Assembly: GCA_963925035.1 (NCBI GenBank)
Contig: CAWUSK010000007.1
Location: 1 to 64,000 of the forward strand
Length of the DNA stretch: 64,000 nt
Origin: UBA4466 sp963925035
Lineage (GTDB): Bacteria; Bacteroidota; Bacteroidia; Flavobacteriales_D; Crocinitomicaceae
Direction of reading: 5' to 3'
In this document: piece by piece, positions 25,081 through 33,007 of the stretch
How positions within the stretch are numbered: position 1 is the first letter of the stretch
How the letters are laid out: each line of letters begins with the position of its first letter
Program-made: the position numbers and the translations under genes
Notes under the pieces: model-generated
Databases searched by the model: none
Seen by the model: the letters and a program-made list of their open reading frames with translations, nothing else
Told to the model about the DNA's origin: nothing

Positions 25081-26197
25081 ATGCCGTTTTGGCTAAGTTC
25101 TTGTCGTACTTACCTGTTCCTAAATGATGCAGTAAGGTAAAGTGACTTTTCAAAGCACCATAGAATGTTTTGTATTCGTAATAAGGTACATCAAATTCCT
25201 TCGCTGTACGTTTTACAATTTTTGAAATGTCCTTGTAGTGGACATGACAAATATTTGGGAAAAGGTGGTGTTCGATTTGATAATTTAGTGCTCCAATGAA
25301 CCATGAGAAAATGACACTTCCGTTTGCGAAATTCGCTGTTGTTTTCATTTGATGAACAGCCCAATTGTTTTCTACACAGCCGTTTTCATCCACTTTGAAA
25401 AACTCTGTTGATTCTATAACATGGGCTGATTGAAAGATTAGAGCTAGAATCATTCCGCAAATAAATTGCATGATTAAAAATCCAATAATGATTGTCCACC
25501 AAGGAGCACTTATCATATAAATAGGCAATAAAATTGTCAATCCAAAATACCAGATTTTATGAAAAAAAATTCTAATCAAGGCCTTACGTATAGTTAAACC
25601 TTGAGTTTTAAGTAAATCTTTTTTATGGTAGCGAAATGTTTGTTCAATGTCCTTAAAAACGAACCAGTACAATGTCAAAATACCGTAAAGCAATGGCGCA
25701 TAAAATATTTGAAAACGAAATATTTTCTTTCTTTCTTGATTTGGTGAAAAACGCACAATTCCTTGTTTTTCGATGTCTTCGTCATAGCCTTCCACGTTTG
25801 TGAAAGAATGATGTAAAACGTTGTGTTGAATTCTCCAATTCAGATGATAGCCGCCAATAAAGTTCAATACAAATCCAACTGTGTCATTGACCGATTTATG
25901 TTTTGAATAAGCCCCGTGATTCGCATCGTGCATAATGGCTAATCCAATTCCGGCCATGCCAAATCCCATTATTGTCCACATCAATAGAATCATCCAAAAT
26001 GAGGTGATCACACCTGTAACAATAAGAATAAGTGGAAGAAAATAAACTGTTAGCATGAATATCGTTTTGATTTTCATGTTGAAATTTGCGTGCACAGATA
26101 TATTATTTTCACGAAAATGAGCATTTACCCTTTTTCTTAATGTTTTATAAAAATCTGGTCTATCATTGTCATTAAACTTGACAGTTTGTATGTCCAT
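25079..26197 (-). CDS. Membrane fatty acid desaturase
   Basis: A di-iron membrane enzyme that introduces a double bond into an acyl chain. The three histidine boxes are intact: 'HDANHGAY' (HxxxH, about residue 90), 'HNVLHHSFTN' (HxxHH, about residue 125) and 'YQIEHHLFPNICHVHY' (QxxHH, about residue 305). The Gln in the third box is typical of front-end (delta-5/delta-6) and acyl-lipid desaturases. No cytochrome b5 domain is fused. Membrane helices lie at about 45-90 and 205-255. Length of 372 residues is normal for the linoleoyl-CoA desaturase-like bacterial group. Substrate and regioselectivity cannot be fixed. It stands alone. Confidence 0.9.
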   Translation of the reverse strand: MDIQTVKFNDNDRPDFYKTLRKRVNAHFRENNISVHANFNMKIKTIFMLTVYFLPLILIVTGVITSFWMILLMWTIMGFGMAGIGLAIMHDANHGAYSKHKSVNDTVGFVLNFIGGYHLNWRIQHNVLHHSFTNVEGYDEDIEKQGIVRFSPNQERKKIFRFQIFYAPLLYGILTLYWFVFKDIEQTFRYHKKDLLKTQGLTIRKALIRIFFHKIWYFGLTILLPIYMISAPWWTIIIGFLIMQFICGMILALIFQSAHVIESTEFFKVDENGCVENNWAVHQMKTTANFANGSVIFSWFIGALNYQIEHHLFPNICHVHYKDISKIVKRTAKEFDVPYYEYKTFYGALKSHFTLLHHLGTGKYDKNLAKTA

Positions 26198-26360
26198 TTA
26201 TTCTCTTTAAACGAACACTTTATCATGGACGTCGTCGCCAAGATACACTAAATTTTGAATTAATCGGAATGAAAGATGTTAAATACATTTCGCATCTTTT
26301 CAATATATTACATTTCCAGGTTATACTTACAGTTTAAAAATAAACATCATAGACATTGCT

Positions 26361-26603
26361 GTGAATTCATATCAAGTAAGACCACAATCAATAAATGCGG
26401 GTGCTCTTTTACTTTTCAACAATGATTCTGTGAAGGAAGCTGAGTTGAAAATTCACAATGCACAAGGGTTGCTGGTATTGCAAAAAGTCACGAATACATC
26501 CAAATTTGAATTGAGAGAGCTTTCCAGTTCTCCATCCGGCCCTTATCTTTTTAAGTTGAAATTAAATGATAAGGAAATAAAGGGTAAGATTGAAGTCCCG
26601 TAA
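26361..26603 (+). pseudogene. Orphan T9SS type A sorting-domain fragment
   Basis: An 80-residue stretch with no ATG start (first possible start is GTG). It resembles a T9SS type A C-terminal sorting domain: 'LLLFNNDSVKEAELKIHNAQ', 'GLLVLQKVTNTSKFELREL', 'SGPYLFKLKLNDKEIKGKIEV'. The usual YPNP motif is replaced by VRPQS. Such domains normally end a large secreted protein, but here nothing coding precedes it, although the frame is open a little further upstream. I read it as the tail of a deleted cargo gene. It could also be a small expressed protein. Confidence 0.55.
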
Positions 26604-26621
26604 TCTGGATGAAGCCTTATT

Positions 26622-27251
26622 TTATTTAGGACTGTGAGCATTAAGTCGCTTTATGTACATAACTTCAATTGCCATTCTCACAAAAATAATTAGCACTATT
26701 GGAAACATTTTATTTTCAAATGTAAAAAGAGTAGTGTTAGTTCCAATTTGCTCTGAAGGATAAAAGTTATTCATATCTTCAATCCATTCGACACACGCAA
26801 TTCCAACAAAGCCAACAGCAAATAATAACATACTAACGCGAATTACTTCTGAAGAAATAAATTGACCAATTGCGTTGTTCCGTAAAGTCTTAAAATCAAT
26901 TAAATAACCCATACTTAAACTTACTCCCATAACAAGTAATTGCCACTTGTAATCAACAAATGGTTGAAGGTAACCATAGATTGCTGGAAATGTAAATTCA
27001 CGAAATGCAATTCCAATCATGTATGTAAGTGGGTAAATAAAAAACACACAAGCTAATAATGCATAAAAGGCACCGGAAACGCCAACATAGTCATTATTCT
27101 GAATTGCTCTTTTCTTCAAAATTAAAGCCCCAATGAATAAGAGGATTAATTCCATGAAGATAGAAATCATTAAAACAAAAATTGAGGAGTCGCCATTGAA
27201 GTAGTAGGCAATTAAGATAGTGTAAATACCAAGTATAATATATGACTTCAA
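26622..27251 (-). CDS. Hypothetical six-helix membrane protein
   Basis: A 209-residue protein with about six hydrophobic helices (about residues 3-18, 26-46, 62-85, 108-124, 136-158 and 183-200). It has few charged residues outside the ends. I do not recognise the family. The frame opens with a TTG codon and no upstream ATG is available before a stop, so either TTG is the start or an internal ATG at residue 28 is used. Its stop is 19 bases from the end of the sorting-domain fragment on the other strand. No functional inference is possible. Confidence 0.6.
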   Translation of the reverse strand: MKSYIILGIYTILIAYYFNGDSSIFVLMISIFMELILLFIGALILKKRAIQNNDYVGVSGAFYALLACVFFIYPLTYMIGIAFREFTFPAIYGYLQPFVDYKWQLLVMGVSLSMGYLIDFKTLRNNAIGQFISSEVIRVSMLLFAVGFVGIACVEWIEDMNNFYPSEQIGTNTTLFTFENKMFPIVLIIFVRMAIEVMYIKRLNAHSPK

Positions 27252-27307
27252 GCTTCTTAAGTTTTTTATGAAAATTAGTATTTATTCTAATGAAATCGAA
27301 TAAGTAC

Positions 27308-27343
27308 AATAAAAAAAGGATTGTTATTTCTAACAATCCTTTC
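27308..27343 (-). terminator. Terminator of tRNA-His
   Basis: AAAGGATTGTTA and TAACAATCCTTT form a perfect 12-base stem with a short loop. On the minus strand it is followed by TTTT and lies 3 bases after the tRNA 3' end. Confidence 0.8.
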
Positions 27344-27345
27344 TG

Positions 27346-27420
27346 GGTGGAAGATGGGGCTCGAACCCACGACCCTCGGTACCACAAACCGATGCTCTAA
27401 CCAGCTGAGCTACAACCACC
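27346..27420 (-). tRNA. tRNA-His (anticodon GTG)
   Basis: Read on the minus strand: D-arm GCTC-AGCTGGTTA-GAGC, anticodon arm TCGGT-TTGTGGT-ACCGA with anticodon GTG, T-arm GTGGG-TTCGAGC-CCCAT. The 5' end GGTGG and 3' end CCACC pair and include the extra G(-1):C73 pair diagnostic of tRNA-His. The acceptor stem reads GTGGTTG against CTTCCAC, which leaves two adjacent T-T (U-U) oppositions at 5:68 and 6:67. The CCA end is not encoded (CAG follows). Otherwise the gene looks normal. Confidence 0.93.
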
Positions 27421-27548
27421 ATGTAATTACTTTAACAATTGTTTGTTTTGTAATTGAAGCGCAAAGATATGTAAATCTTGAAATAATTTAAACATCTTAG
27501 ATTTTTTTTTTTAAATTTAAATAATAACCTATTCGAGTTGAATACATT

Positions 27549-28061
27549 ATGATTTCAAAAAAACACATAGTAGATGAGTTTCAAGTACGCGTTTTTAATG
27601 AATCGTATGTTCGAATCTATAAATGCTTATCCTTATTAAATGAAGAGCAGTTGTGGGAGTTGCCGCATTCTAGTATCCCTTCTATTGGTTCGTTAATCCT
27701 TCACCTTTCAGGAAATGCTCGTCAATGGATCCTTTCAGGATTGGGCAAGGAGCCAGACAATAGAAGCAGAGATGAAGAATTTCAAGAACATCGAAATATT
27801 CGAAAAGCAGATTTCATTTTCCTATTGGAAAATTTAAAGACTCAATTGATAGCTTGCTTGAACGAACTAAGCGACGATGTTTTTAAAACGGAAATTGAAA
27901 TTCAAGGTTTTAAAGTGAATGGTTTCTCCACGATTGTGCATGTAATAGAACATTTCTCTTACCATACAGGACAAATCACGACATTAACAAAGCTTTTTAC
28001 AAATAAACAAACAGGTTATTACGCAGACCTTAATTTAAACGCGACTAACCGATTAAATTAA
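27549..28061 (+). CDS. DinB family protein
   Basis: A 170-residue four-helix bundle of the DinB/YfiT superfamily. The usual metal-binding His pattern is visible as His in 'GSLILHLSGNARQWI' (about residue 50) and 'HVIEHFSYHTGQITTLTKLF' near the C-terminus. Members are metal-dependent thiol transferases or of unknown function, and the biochemical role of this one is unknown. The start at 27549 is supported by the N-terminal helix with 'ISKKHIVDEFQVRVFNESYV'. It is an isolated gene after tRNA-His in the opposite direction. Confidence 0.85.
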   Translation: MISKKHIVDEFQVRVFNESYVRIYKCLSLLNEEQLWELPHSSIPSIGSLILHLSGNARQWILSGLGKEPDNRSRDEEFQEHRNIRKADFIFLLENLKTQLIACLNELSDDVFKTEIEIQGFKVNGFSTIVHVIEHFSYHTGQITTLTKLFTNKQTGYYADLNLNATNRLN

Positions 28062-28131
28062 TAATCATTCATCATCAATGTTCTGTTGATAAACAATGAA
28101 ACCATTTAGCACTAATAAAGGGAATCTCTAT

Positions 28132-28139
28132 TATTTTTG
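28132..28139 (+). promoter_or_regulatory. Putative -7 box for the Gfo/Idh/MocA operon
   Basis: TATTTTTG matches TAnnTTTG, 17 bases before the start at 28157. A TTTA at 28105-28108 could be a weak -33 at 23-base spacing. Confidence 0.4.
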
Positions 28140-28156
28140 TAACAAATAAAAGATTA

Positions 28157-29152
28157 ATGTTAAAGATTGGTGTTGTTGGTGCAGGTCATTTAGGGAAAAT
28201 TCACATTCGATTGATTTTGGAGTTGAAGGAACGTTTTCAGCTAATTGGATTTTTTGATACAAATAAAGAAAATGCAGCATCAGTTGCTAGTACTTATGGT
28301 ATTACAAGTTTTGACTCGTATGACGCAATGTTAGAAGAAATTGATTGTGTTGTCATTGTAACACCTACACTTTCTCATTACGATTGCACTTCTAAAGCAC
28401 TTCGGAAAAGCACCCATGTTTTTATTGAAAAACCGTTAACTGAAACGATCGATGAGGCGAAAAGCTTAATTGACCTGGCGCATGAAGCTGGTGTAATTGG
28501 GCAAGTTGGACATGTAGAACGTTTTAATCCTGCATTTCAAGCTGCAGTGCCTTATTTTAATAACCCAATGTTCATCGAATCTCACCGGTTGGCTGAATTT
28601 AACCCTAGAGGAACAGATGTTTCTGTAGTTTTAGACCTAATGATTCACGATTTGGATGTTATTTTGAGTGTTGTAAAATCTGGAATTAAACGAATCTCGG
28701 CCTCTGGCGTTGCTGTTGTAAGTGAAACACCAGATATCGCAAATGCGAGAATAGAATTTGACAATGGTTGTGTTGCCAACCTAACTGCAAGTCGAATTTC
28801 ATTGAAAAACATGCGTAAATCACGTTTCTTCCAGAAAGAGGCATACATCAGTGTGGATTTTTTAGAGAAGCAAATGGAAGTCGTCAGAATGAAGGATGTA
28901 GAAGGTGAGCCAGATCCTTTTGACATTGTTTTTGACCTTGGTGAAGGGAAACCAACCAAGAAAATTTTATTCGATAAGCCAACAATTACAGAGACTAACG
29001 CGATTAAGGAAGAGCTAATTAATTTTCATGAATCGATTTTAAGTGATTCAAGACCAATTGTTTCTATTGAAGATGGTTATACTGCCTTAGATGTTGCGCA
29101 AAGAATTATCGAAAAATTAAAAGGAACTGCGCAATTAACAAACAATATTTAA
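28157..29152 (+). CDS. Gfo/Idh/MocA family oxidoreductase
   Basis: An NAD(P)-dependent sugar dehydrogenase-like enzyme. The Rossmann motif is 'KIGVVGAGHLGKIHIRLILE' at the N-terminus. The family 'EKP' catalytic Lys is in 'HVFIEKPLTETIDEAKSL' (about residue 95), and 'GQVGHVERFNPAFQAA' and 'LDLMIHDLDVIL' follow in the C-terminal domain. Length is normal at 331 residues. The combination GHVERFNP with IHDLD resembles UDP-N-acetylglucosamine 3-dehydrogenases, but the substrate is not proven. It is the first gene of an operon with a lipoprotein and a polyprenyl glycosylphosphotransferase, so a role in nucleotide-sugar modification for surface polysaccharide is a reasonable inference. Confidence 0.88.
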   Translation: MLKIGVVGAGHLGKIHIRLILELKERFQLIGFFDTNKENAASVASTYGITSFDSYDAMLEEIDCVVIVTPTLSHYDCTSKALRKSTHVFIEKPLTETIDEAKSLIDLAHEAGVIGQVGHVERFNPAFQAAVPYFNNPMFIESHRLAEFNPRGTDVSVVLDLMIHDLDVILSVVKSGIKRISASGVAVVSETPDIANARIEFDNGCVANLTASRISLKNMRKSRFFQKEAYISVDFLEKQMEVVRMKDVEGEPDPFDIVFDLGEGKPTKKILFDKPTITETNAIKEELINFHESILSDSRPIVSIEDGYTALDVAQRIIEKLKGTAQLTNNI

Positions 29153-29188
29153 GACTTTTACTCGTTTTGTATAAACTAAGAACTGCGT

Positions 29189-30076
29189 ATGAAAAGTATA
29201 TTTTCACTTTTACTCGTCTCCCTATTATTGATGGGGTGTATAAAAAACAATGAAGCTCCTTCCTGGGTTGAAATTTCTGAATGGGATTTACAGGAGAATC
29301 CTAATTCTGCAAATGAGACCGGGCAATTGACAAGTAATCTCTCTGAAGCTTGGGTTTATTTAGATGGAGATTTAGTTGGAGTATTCGAACTTCCAGTTAA
29401 ACTACCGATCCTAAAAGATGGTGCTCATACCTTTAAAATTTATCCAGCAATTCTAAACAATGGAATTTCTGCAACAAAAAAGATTTACCCATTTGTGGAG
29501 CCTTATGAATTAATTGTTGATTTAGAGAAAAATGAAGTAACTAAAATTAATCCAACTACACGCTATTATTCAAATGTGAAGTTTTGGATAGAAGATTTTG
29601 AGGATCCTACTGTAGATATAGCACAGGGACCAAGCTCCTTAGCTACGTTAGAAAGAATTTCTGGGGGATCCATTTTAGATCTAACAATTAACGAAGGAAG
29701 TTATGGCAGGATTAGGTTAGACGCAACTAATTATTTTTATGTTGGATCAACTATAGCAAATAACAACGGTCAGTTAAACATGAACTTACCCCGTGGTCGA
29801 GAGGTGTATTTGGAGATGGATTACCACAATACAAATCAACTAACAACAGGCGTATTAGCTATTAACAATGACGGTAGTGCCACCGATAATGTGAACATCC
29901 GCCTTAACGCGCAAACAGGTACTGTGAAATGGAAGAAAATTTACATTGACGTGCGAGAAATTGTTTCAGGCTCAACAAGTGCGAATTATTTTGAATTTTC
30001 ATTTCAATCGTTTTTAGACGCAGATGAATCAATAGGCGAAGTAAATATCGACAATATAAAAGCGGTTTACTTTTAA
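29189..30076 (+). CDS. Hypothetical lipoprotein
   Basis: A 295-residue protein with a lipobox 'LLLMGCIKN' (lipid Cys at residue 17). Residues about 50-85 ('AWVYLDGDLVGVFELPVKL') resemble a PEGA-like beta fold, and the C-terminal half (about 120-295) looks like a jelly-roll or carbohydrate-binding-type beta sandwich, with 'VYLEMDYHNTNQLTTGVLA' and 'NYFEFSFQSFL'. I do not recognise a named family. The stop overlaps the next start by one base (TAATG), so translation is coupled to the glycosylphosphotransferase. A surface or periplasmic role in polysaccharide assembly is inferred from context only. Confidence 0.65.
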   Translation: MKSIFSLLLVSLLLMGCIKNNEAPSWVEISEWDLQENPNSANETGQLTSNLSEAWVYLDGDLVGVFELPVKLPILKDGAHTFKIYPAILNNGISATKKIYPFVEPYELIVDLEKNEVTKINPTTRYYSNVKFWIEDFEDPTVDIAQGPSSLATLERISGGSILDLTINEGSYGRIRLDATNYFYVGSTIANNNGQLNMNLPRGREVYLEMDYHNTNQLTTGVLAINNDGSATDNVNIRLNAQTGTVKWKKIYIDVREIVSGSTSANYFEFSFQSFLDADESIGEVNIDNIKAVYF

Positions 30077-31470
30077 TGAACTCAAGACTCCTTACATTTT
30101 ATTTAATTATTTTCGATTGGCTCGCGTCCTCATTGGCGTGGGGAGGTTTTTATTACATACGAAAACTTAAAATTGAACAGGCCGAATTCACAGTAAATTC
30201 TACATTTTATCTTGGGATAATAATCATTCCAGTGGTTTGGGTTTTCTTGTACATGTTGCAAGGAACTTATCAAGATGTACGCAGATTGCACCGTCTTAAA
30301 ATATTCAATCTAACATTTCTAGGGACACTTTTAGGAACCCTTTGTATCTTCTTTTTGTTCCTAATCGATGATGAGATAAAAGGTTACCGCCAATATTATT
30401 CGGCAATTGGATTATTGTTTATTATTCAATTTATTTTAGTGTTTATTCCACGTTTGATTATCGTTAGTAGCGTTGTAATGAAAATTCATGATCGTAAAGC
30501 TGGTTTCAAAACTTTATTGATTGGGGGAAGTGATAAGGCTGTAGATATTTACAATGAAATCAACGATTTACCTAAAGGAATTGGGCATCAGTTTGTCGGA
30601 TTTATTAATTTGAATGGTGTGGATAAACAACTTTCAAACCAGTTAGAATATCTTGGACATATTGATGACGTCGAACGAATACTTAAGGAATATGAGATAG
30701 AAGAGGTTATTGTTGCCTTAGAAAGTGTTGAACACGATCGATTAAAAACAATTATTTCGCGCGTTGATGGTGCAAATGTTCGCATTAAAATATTACCTGA
30801 TATGTACGATATACTGTCAGGAACGGTAGAGATGAGTAATATTTTTGGCGCGCTATTGATCAATGTTTCAACAGAAGTAATGCCGATTTGGCAAGTAACT
30901 GTAAAGCGCTTAGTCGATGTTTTCGTTTCATTAATTGCCGTTGTATTATTGACACCACTCTATATGATTTTGGCACTATTAGTCAAGTTTTCTTCACCTG
31001 GCTCAATCTTCTTTTTACAAGAAAGAATAGGGAAAAATGGTGGGACATTTAAAATTATTAAGTTTAGAACAATGTACGTTGACTCCGAGAAAGAAGGACC
31101 ACAATTATCATCGTCCAATGATTCGCGGATCACCAAAACAGGGCGTTTTATGCGCAAGTCAAGGCTGGATGAATTCCCTCAATTTATCAATGTTTTGAAA
31201 GGAGACATGTCGCTTGTTGGACCACGACCAGAACGCCAATTTTATATTGATCAAATCGTTAAGTTGGAGCCTCAGTTTTTAGAATTAACCAAAGTAAGAC
31301 CAGGAATTACATCTTGGGGACAAGTGAAGTATGGTTATGCAGAAAACGTACAACAAATGTTAGATAGAATGAAATTTGATTTGCTGTATTTGAAAAATAG
31401 AAGTTTGTCATTGGATTTTAAAATCATGCTTTACACGGTTCTGATTATCTTTAAAGGAAAAGGAAAATAG
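30076..31470 (+). CDS. Polyprenyl-phosphate glycosylphosphotransferase (sugar transferase)
   Basis: It transfers a sugar-1-phosphate from a nucleotide sugar to undecaprenyl phosphate, the first step of capsule or exopolysaccharide repeat assembly. Four membrane helices fill about residues 5-130, then a Rossmann-like domain follows at about 145-245 ('KTLLIGGSDKAVDIYNEIND'). The catalytic domain at about 275-464 begins 'VKRLVDVFVSLIAVVLLTPL' and carries 'FLQERIGKNGGTFKIIKFRT', 'KSRLDEFPQFINVLKGDMSL', 'VGPRPERQFYI' and 'VRPGITSWGQV'. All signature parts are intact. The sugar (glucose, galactose or HexNAc) is uncertain. Third gene of the Gfo/Idh/MocA operon. Confidence 0.93.
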   Translation: MNSRLLTFYLIIFDWLASSLAWGGFYYIRKLKIEQAEFTVNSTFYLGIIIIPVVWVFLYMLQGTYQDVRRLHRLKIFNLTFLGTLLGTLCIFFLFLIDDEIKGYRQYYSAIGLLFIIQFILVFIPRLIIVSSVVMKIHDRKAGFKTLLIGGSDKAVDIYNEINDLPKGIGHQFVGFINLNGVDKQLSNQLEYLGHIDDVERILKEYEIEEVIVALESVEHDRLKTIISRVDGANVRIKILPDMYDILSGTVEMSNIFGALLINVSTEVMPIWQVTVKRLVDVFVSLIAVVLLTPLYMILALLVKFSSPGSIFFLQERIGKNGGTFKIIKFRTMYVDSEKEGPQLSSSNDSRITKTGRFMRKSRLDEFPQFINVLKGDMSLVGPRPERQFYIDQIVKLEPQFLELTKVRPGITSWGQVKYGYAENVQQMLDRMKFDLLYLKNRSLSLDFKIMLYTVLIIFKGKGK

Positions 31471-31474
31471 GTGA

Positions 31475-32086
31475 CTATTTAATTTTCAAGTCAAACATTT
31501 TTGTTTCTCCTATAAAACCGATTAGTTCATCTCCAATCTGAACAGAACCAACACCTTTTGGAGTTCCAGTGTAGATCAAGTCGCCCTTTTTAAGTGTCAT
31601 AAATTGCGAAACATATGCGATGATCGTATCAATAGAGAAGAGCATGTATGAAGAATTTCCATTTTGTACTTCAACTGAATTTTGAGTCATTGAAAATTGA
31701 ATAGAATCAAGATCTAATTTTGTTTTATCAATAAATTCACCAGAAATTGCAGCACTTCCTTCAAACGATTTTGCAATTTCCCATGGATGACCTTTGTCCT
31801 TGCACTTTTGTTGTAAATCTCGCGCAGTAAAGTCAATTCCCAAACCAATCTCTGAATAATATTTGTGGGCGAACTTCTTTGCAATATTCTTTCCTACGCG
31901 GTCAATTTTTACAACGATTTCACATTCGTAATGAATGTCCTTCGAGAAGTTAGGGTAAAAAAAAGGTGTTCCCGGACGAAGTAATGCAATATCCGATTTC
32001 ATGAAAAACATTGGTTCGCCTGGAGCTTCAGCATTCATCTCCTTTGCATGATCAGCATAATTTCTACCAATACAAATGATTTTCAT
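31475..32086 (-). CDS. Fumarylacetoacetate hydrolase (FAH) family protein
   Basis: A metal-dependent hydrolase or decarboxylase of the FAHD1 type (acylpyruvase or oxaloacetate decarboxylase in studied relatives). The protein has 203 residues with N-terminal 'IICIGRNYADHAKEM', 'EPMFFMKSDIALLRP', the metal-binding 'HYECEIVVKIDRVG' with two Glu, 'GLGIDFTARDLQQKCKDKG' and 'LIYTGTPKGVGSVQIGD'. The key Glu, Asp and Lys positions look intact. It begins 1 base after the stop of the upstream exonuclease gene, so both share a transcript, though no functional link is evident. Confidence 0.92.
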   Translation of the reverse strand: MKIICIGRNYADHAKEMNAEAPGEPMFFMKSDIALLRPGTPFFYPNFSKDIHYECEIVVKIDRVGKNIAKKFAHKYYSEIGLGIDFTARDLQQKCKDKGHPWEIAKSFEGSAAISGEFIDKTKLDLDSIQFSMTQNSVEVQNGNSSYMLFSIDTIIAYVSQFMTLKKGDLIYTGTPKGVGSVQIGDELIGFIGETKMFDLKIK

Positions 32087-32087
32087 A

Positions 32088-32927
32088 TTACTTGAATTTA
32101 TTTTTTAGTGCGTTTAGCTTATCTTGGATGTCTTTACCATCATTTAATCCGCTATTTTTGTCTTTAATTCGTTCCATTTCTTTTTTAAGGCAGGCTTTTG
32201 TGTACAAAGGAAAGTCAGCGTCCATCATCCAACCATAATATCCTGGTTCGTTCTGTGCAACTTGTTCAACCGTTTTTCCTTTCTGCTTTCCAAAATTATA
32301 AACGATTTCTTTTTTACTATTCATTGCAAGTCTTCCTGCAAAATCTACTCTTTCTAGATCACCGTATTGTGAGAAGTCAGATAGAAACTCGACATCACTT
32401 GAAATTTCCTCATATTTACTGATTTGTGCATCTAGTACTTCCCATGTTGCATTAGCATCTGCTAGTGCTGAATGTGCATTGACTAATTCCTTCCCACAAT
32501 AAAATTTGTAAGCTGCAACTAATGTACGCTGCTCCATTTTATGAAATATATTTTGAACATCAATGTGTTTTTTTGCTGACAAATCAAATGTACTTCCTGC
32601 TCTAAGCATTTCTTCGGCTAACATTGGCAGGTCAAATTTATTTGAATTATAACCTGCAAAATCGGCATCAGTTAAAAACAATTCCAATTCTGGAAGAATT
32701 CCTTTGAAGTTTGGTTCGTCTTTAATGTCTTCATCGTAGATTCCGTGAATTTCACTTACTTCTTTTGGGATTGGAATTTCTGGATTCACACGTTTCAAAA
32801 AATCTGTCTGCGTTCCATCAGGATGTATTTTAACAATTGCAATTTCTACAATTCGATCGTTAGTGATACTTAAACCTGTGGCTTCAATATCGAAAATCGC
32901 AAGGGATTTTTTTAAAGATATATTCAT
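32088..32927 (-). CDS. DnaQ-like 3'-5' exonuclease with ExoX-like C-terminus
   Basis: A DEDDh nuclease of the DNA polymerase III epsilon superfamily. Exo I is 'LAIFDIEATGLSITND', Exo II contains 'FAGYNSNKFDLPMLAEEML' and Exo III is 'NAHSALADANATWEVLD', so Asp, Glu, Asp, His and Asp are all present. The C-terminal segment 'NFGKQKGKTVEQVAQNEPGY' is the ExoX-like C-terminal motif. The start at 32927 (MNISLKKSLAIFD) gives 279 residues. The longer reading to 32963 would put codons inside a strong promoter match and is rejected. It may serve DNA repair or RNA turnover rather than proofreading. Confidence 0.9.
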   Translation of the reverse strand: MNISLKKSLAIFDIEATGLSITNDRIVEIAIVKIHPDGTQTDFLKRVNPEIPIPKEVSEIHGIYDEDIKDEPNFKGILPELELFLTDADFAGYNSNKFDLPMLAEEMLRAGSTFDLSAKKHIDVQNIFHKMEQRTLVAAYKFYCGKELVNAHSALADANATWEVLDAQISKYEEISSDVEFLSDFSQYGDLERVDFAGRLAMNSKKEIVYNFGKQKGKTVEQVAQNEPGYYGWMMDADFPLYTKACLKKEMERIKDKNSGLNDGKDIQDKLNALKNKFK

Positions 32928-32932
32928 AGTTT

Positions 32933-32964
32933 CAAATATAACAATAGGGGAGATATAGAACAAA
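32933..32964 (-). promoter_or_regulatory. Promoter of the exonuclease-FAH operon
   Basis: On the minus strand TTTG (32964-32961) and TATATTTG (32940-32933) are spaced by exactly 20 bases, a full match to TTTG-N19-21-TAnnTTTG. The ATG at 32927 begins 5 bases after the box, so the transcript is probably leaderless. The -33 element overlaps the T-run of the terminator of the upstream gene. Confidence 0.7.
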
Positions 32965-32993
32965 AAAAAGTCCGGATGAACCGGACTTTTTTT
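32962..32993 (-). terminator. Terminator of the tandem PorE-like genes
   Basis: AAAAAGTCCGG and CCGGACTTTTT form a strong stem around ATGAA, with T-runs on both strands. It follows the stop at 33008 by about 15 bases. Confidence 0.8.
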
Positions 32994-33007
32994 AATTCTA
33001 TTGAATT

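Noticed and set aside
27094..27387. Open frame covering tRNA-His on the same strand
   Set aside because: It runs through the tRNA and the terminator and is not a plausible gene.
32928..32963. Twelve-residue N-terminal extension of the exonuclease
   Set aside because: The codons overlap a full promoter match, and the DEDDh motif starts normally from the ATG at 32927.
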